DNA of 24,594 bases. It comes from Limnohabitans sp. GTDB lineage: Bacteria; Planctomycetota; Phycisphaerae; Phycisphaerales; SM1A02. The position numbers were made by a program, and so were the translations under genes. Where the stretch lies: positions 1 through 24,594 of the forward strand of contig JASGCF010000011.1 in NCBI GenBank assembly GCA_030054275.1, written 5' to 3'. The notes beneath the pieces are model-generated. The model ran no database searches. It was not told the origin of the DNA and saw nothing but the letters and a program-made list of their open reading frames with translations. The number at the start of each line of letters is the position of its first letter. The stretch's first letter is position 1. Below, piece after piece: positions 23,409 through 24,594 of the stretch.

Positions 23409-24539
23409 GTGACACCGACGATTTCCCACATCGCCTTCATGCTCTGCCTGCAAGAGGCGCTAGAGCCCTCAGCGCCCACGCAAGCCCTGAGTCCGCCACC
23501 TGGCATGGTGTGGATTCCGAGCGGCAACTTCGCAATGGGTTCGACAGATCCGTTGGCGCGCCCCGACGAGAAGCCTGTACATCGCGTGCAAATCGACGGA
23601 TTTTGGATGGACGCGACGGAAGTCACGAATCGGCAGTTTCGCGCATTCGTCAACGCGACGGGTTACAAAACGATCGCGGAACGCCCTGTGGATTGGGAGG
23701 AATTGAAAAAGCAGGTTCCTGTTGGCACGCCGAAACCGCCGGATGAGATGTTGCTTCCAGGGTCACTCGTGTTTCATCAAACGGATGGGCCTGTCGACAA
23801 AAACGACTTCACGCAGTGGTGGCGTTGGACCACGGGTGCGAATTGGAGAAATCCGCAAGGGCCAGGCAGTTCGATCGACGGAATGGACGAGCATCCAGTG
23901 GTGCACATCGCGTGGGACGACGCGGTGGCATACTGCGCGTGGGCTGGCAAACGCTTGCCGACTGAGGCGGAATGGGAGTTTGCAGCGCGCGGCGGACAAG
24001 ACAGCAAGGTCAATGTCTGGGGAGATGCAGCGGTGGACCCAGGCGCTGGAAAACCGTGGCCGTGCAATATTTGGCAAGGCGAGTTTCCGTGGCGAAACTT
24101 GGCATTTGATGGCTTCGTGCGCACCGCGCCCGTGCGCACCTATCCGCCGAACGGCTACGGCCTCTATCAAGTCGCGGGAAATGTGTGGGAGTGGTGCTCG
24201 GATCTCTACAGCGACACGGCGTACGCCGAGCGAGTGGCGCATCGCGAGCCGAATACTTCTATTTCGAACCCCACAGGCCCGACAAAGGCGCGCGACCCAC
24301 GCAACCCGAACGCGCCTGTTTCGCGGGTCCATCGCGGCGGAAGTTTCCTTTGTAACGATAGTTACTGTGCGAGTTACCGCCCGAGTGCGCGCATGGCATC
24401 GACGCCTGATTCTGCGATGGAACACCTTGGATTTCGCTGCGTCATGACGCCGGCGATGCGAAAGGCGAAGGACGCTCGAGACAGCGAAGTGAAGCCAAAT
24501 CCGCAGGCGAACCCGCAGGCCACACCGATTCCGAAGTGA
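23409..24539 (+). CDS. Formylglycine-generating enzyme (SUMF1/FGE family) with active-site cysteine pair
   Basis: 376 residues from GTG 23409 (GAGA 5 nt upstream). The FGE-sulfatase domain covers about 30-355: PGMVWIPSGNFAMGS, DATEVTNRQFRAFV, HPVVHIAWDDAVAYCAWAGK, RLPTEAEWEFAARGG, GLYQVAGNVWEWCSDLY and HLGFRCV. RGGSFLCNDSYCASYRP carries both cysteines of the true enzymes (C315 and C320, equivalent to the pair in human SUMF1). Many bacterial members of the fold lack them, so this one is likely to oxidise a sulfatase cysteine to formylglycine, using copper and O2. No sulfatase is in the window, though planctomycetes usually have many elsewhere. The N-terminus is poor as a signal peptide, and a Pro/Gln/Asn tail (about 360-376) is extra. 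Probably monocistronic or first in an operon. Confidence 0.95.
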   Translation: MTPTISHIAFMLCLQEALEPSAPTQALSPPPGMVWIPSGNFAMGSTDPLARPDEKPVHRVQIDGFWMDATEVTNRQFRAFVNATGYKTIAERPVDWEELKKQVPVGTPKPPDEMLLPGSLVFHQTDGPVDKNDFTQWWRWTTGANWRNPQGPGSSIDGMDEHPVVHIAWDDAVAYCAWAGKRLPTEAEWEFAARGGQDSKVNVWGDAAVDPGAGKPWPCNIWQGEFPWRNLAFDGFVRTAPVRTYPPNGYGLYQVAGNVWEWCSDLYSDTAYAERVAHREPNTSISNPTGPTKARDPRNPNAPVSRVHRGGSFLCNDSYCASYRPSARMASTPDSAMEHLGFRCVMTPAMRKAKDARDSEVKPNPQANPQATPIPK

Positions 24540-24575
24540 GATCGAGTTCGCACGCTTCCTGTACGCTGTCGCACC

Positions 24576-24594
24576 ATGACTGCGCACGGTCACG
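24576..24594 (+). CDS. Possible start of next gene (partial)
   Basis: An ATG 36 bp after the FGE stop opens a frame (MTAHGH) that runs off the window. Six residues cannot identify it, and no clear ribosome-binding site is seen, so it is only a candidate. Confidence 0.25.

Noticed and set aside
1..24594. CRISPR arrays, insertion sequences, integrases
   Set aside because: No regularly spaced repeat-spacer pattern of CRISPR size and no transposase or integrase motifs in any frame examined.

Overview
The window looks like a chromosomal segment of a planctomycete, most likely a Phycisphaerae-type organism. The markers are a PSCyt2/PSD1 (DUF1549/DUF1553) protein followed by a Tat-exported DUF1501 protein, two exported proteins ending in a PAPGA-hydrophobic-RRRR sorting tail, a secreted beta-helix protein with DCNxNGxPDxCD repeats and a C-terminal dockerin-like pair, and a formylglycine-generating enzyme. 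The lineage is inferred from these families; there is no rRNA or tRNA in the window.

Layout. 1-4278: PSD1 gene (5' end outside the window) and DUF1501 gene, plus strand, one transcription unit. 4279-4621: gene-free spacer between convergent genes, with two stem-loops. 4622-12168: leftward type I restriction-modification operon in the order hsdM, DUF1016/YhcG-like nuclease, a small 97-codon ORF, hsdS, hsdR. Every junction is a 4-base stop/start overlap, so the five cistrons look translationally coupled. 12392-13240: an unrecognised lipoprotein whose best start is a CTG. 13241-13689: no convincing gene. 13690-14534: HigB/HigA-like toxin-antitoxin pair, with an unusual histone-H1-like basic tail on the antitoxin. 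14547-15254: lipoprotein-type beta-carbonic anhydrase (minus). 15369-16721: two tandem paralogous PEP-CTERM-like exported proteins (minus). 16924-17610: 3-hydroxyanthranilate 3,4-dioxygenase (minus), divergent by 41 bp from a WspA-like chemoreceptor (17652-19742). 19870-22938: secreted beta-helix/dockerin protein. 22973-23368: small conserved-looking hypothetical protein (minus), divergent from a formylglycine-generating enzyme (23409-24539). The first bases of a possible further gene end the window.

How it fits together. The restriction-modification operon and the nearby toxin-antitoxin pair are the accessory part; the operon's coding sequence looks more G+C-rich in third positions than its flanks, consistent with acquisition. 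The remaining genes are envelope, exported and sensory functions typical of the host lineage.

The most interesting unexplained item is the 97-codon ORF inside the hsd operon. It has a good ribosome-binding site, a TTG start and exact overlaps at both ends, yet its middle third reads better in another frame and contains an 11-bp perfect hairpin. I found no CRISPR array, insertion sequence, rRNA or complete tRNA.
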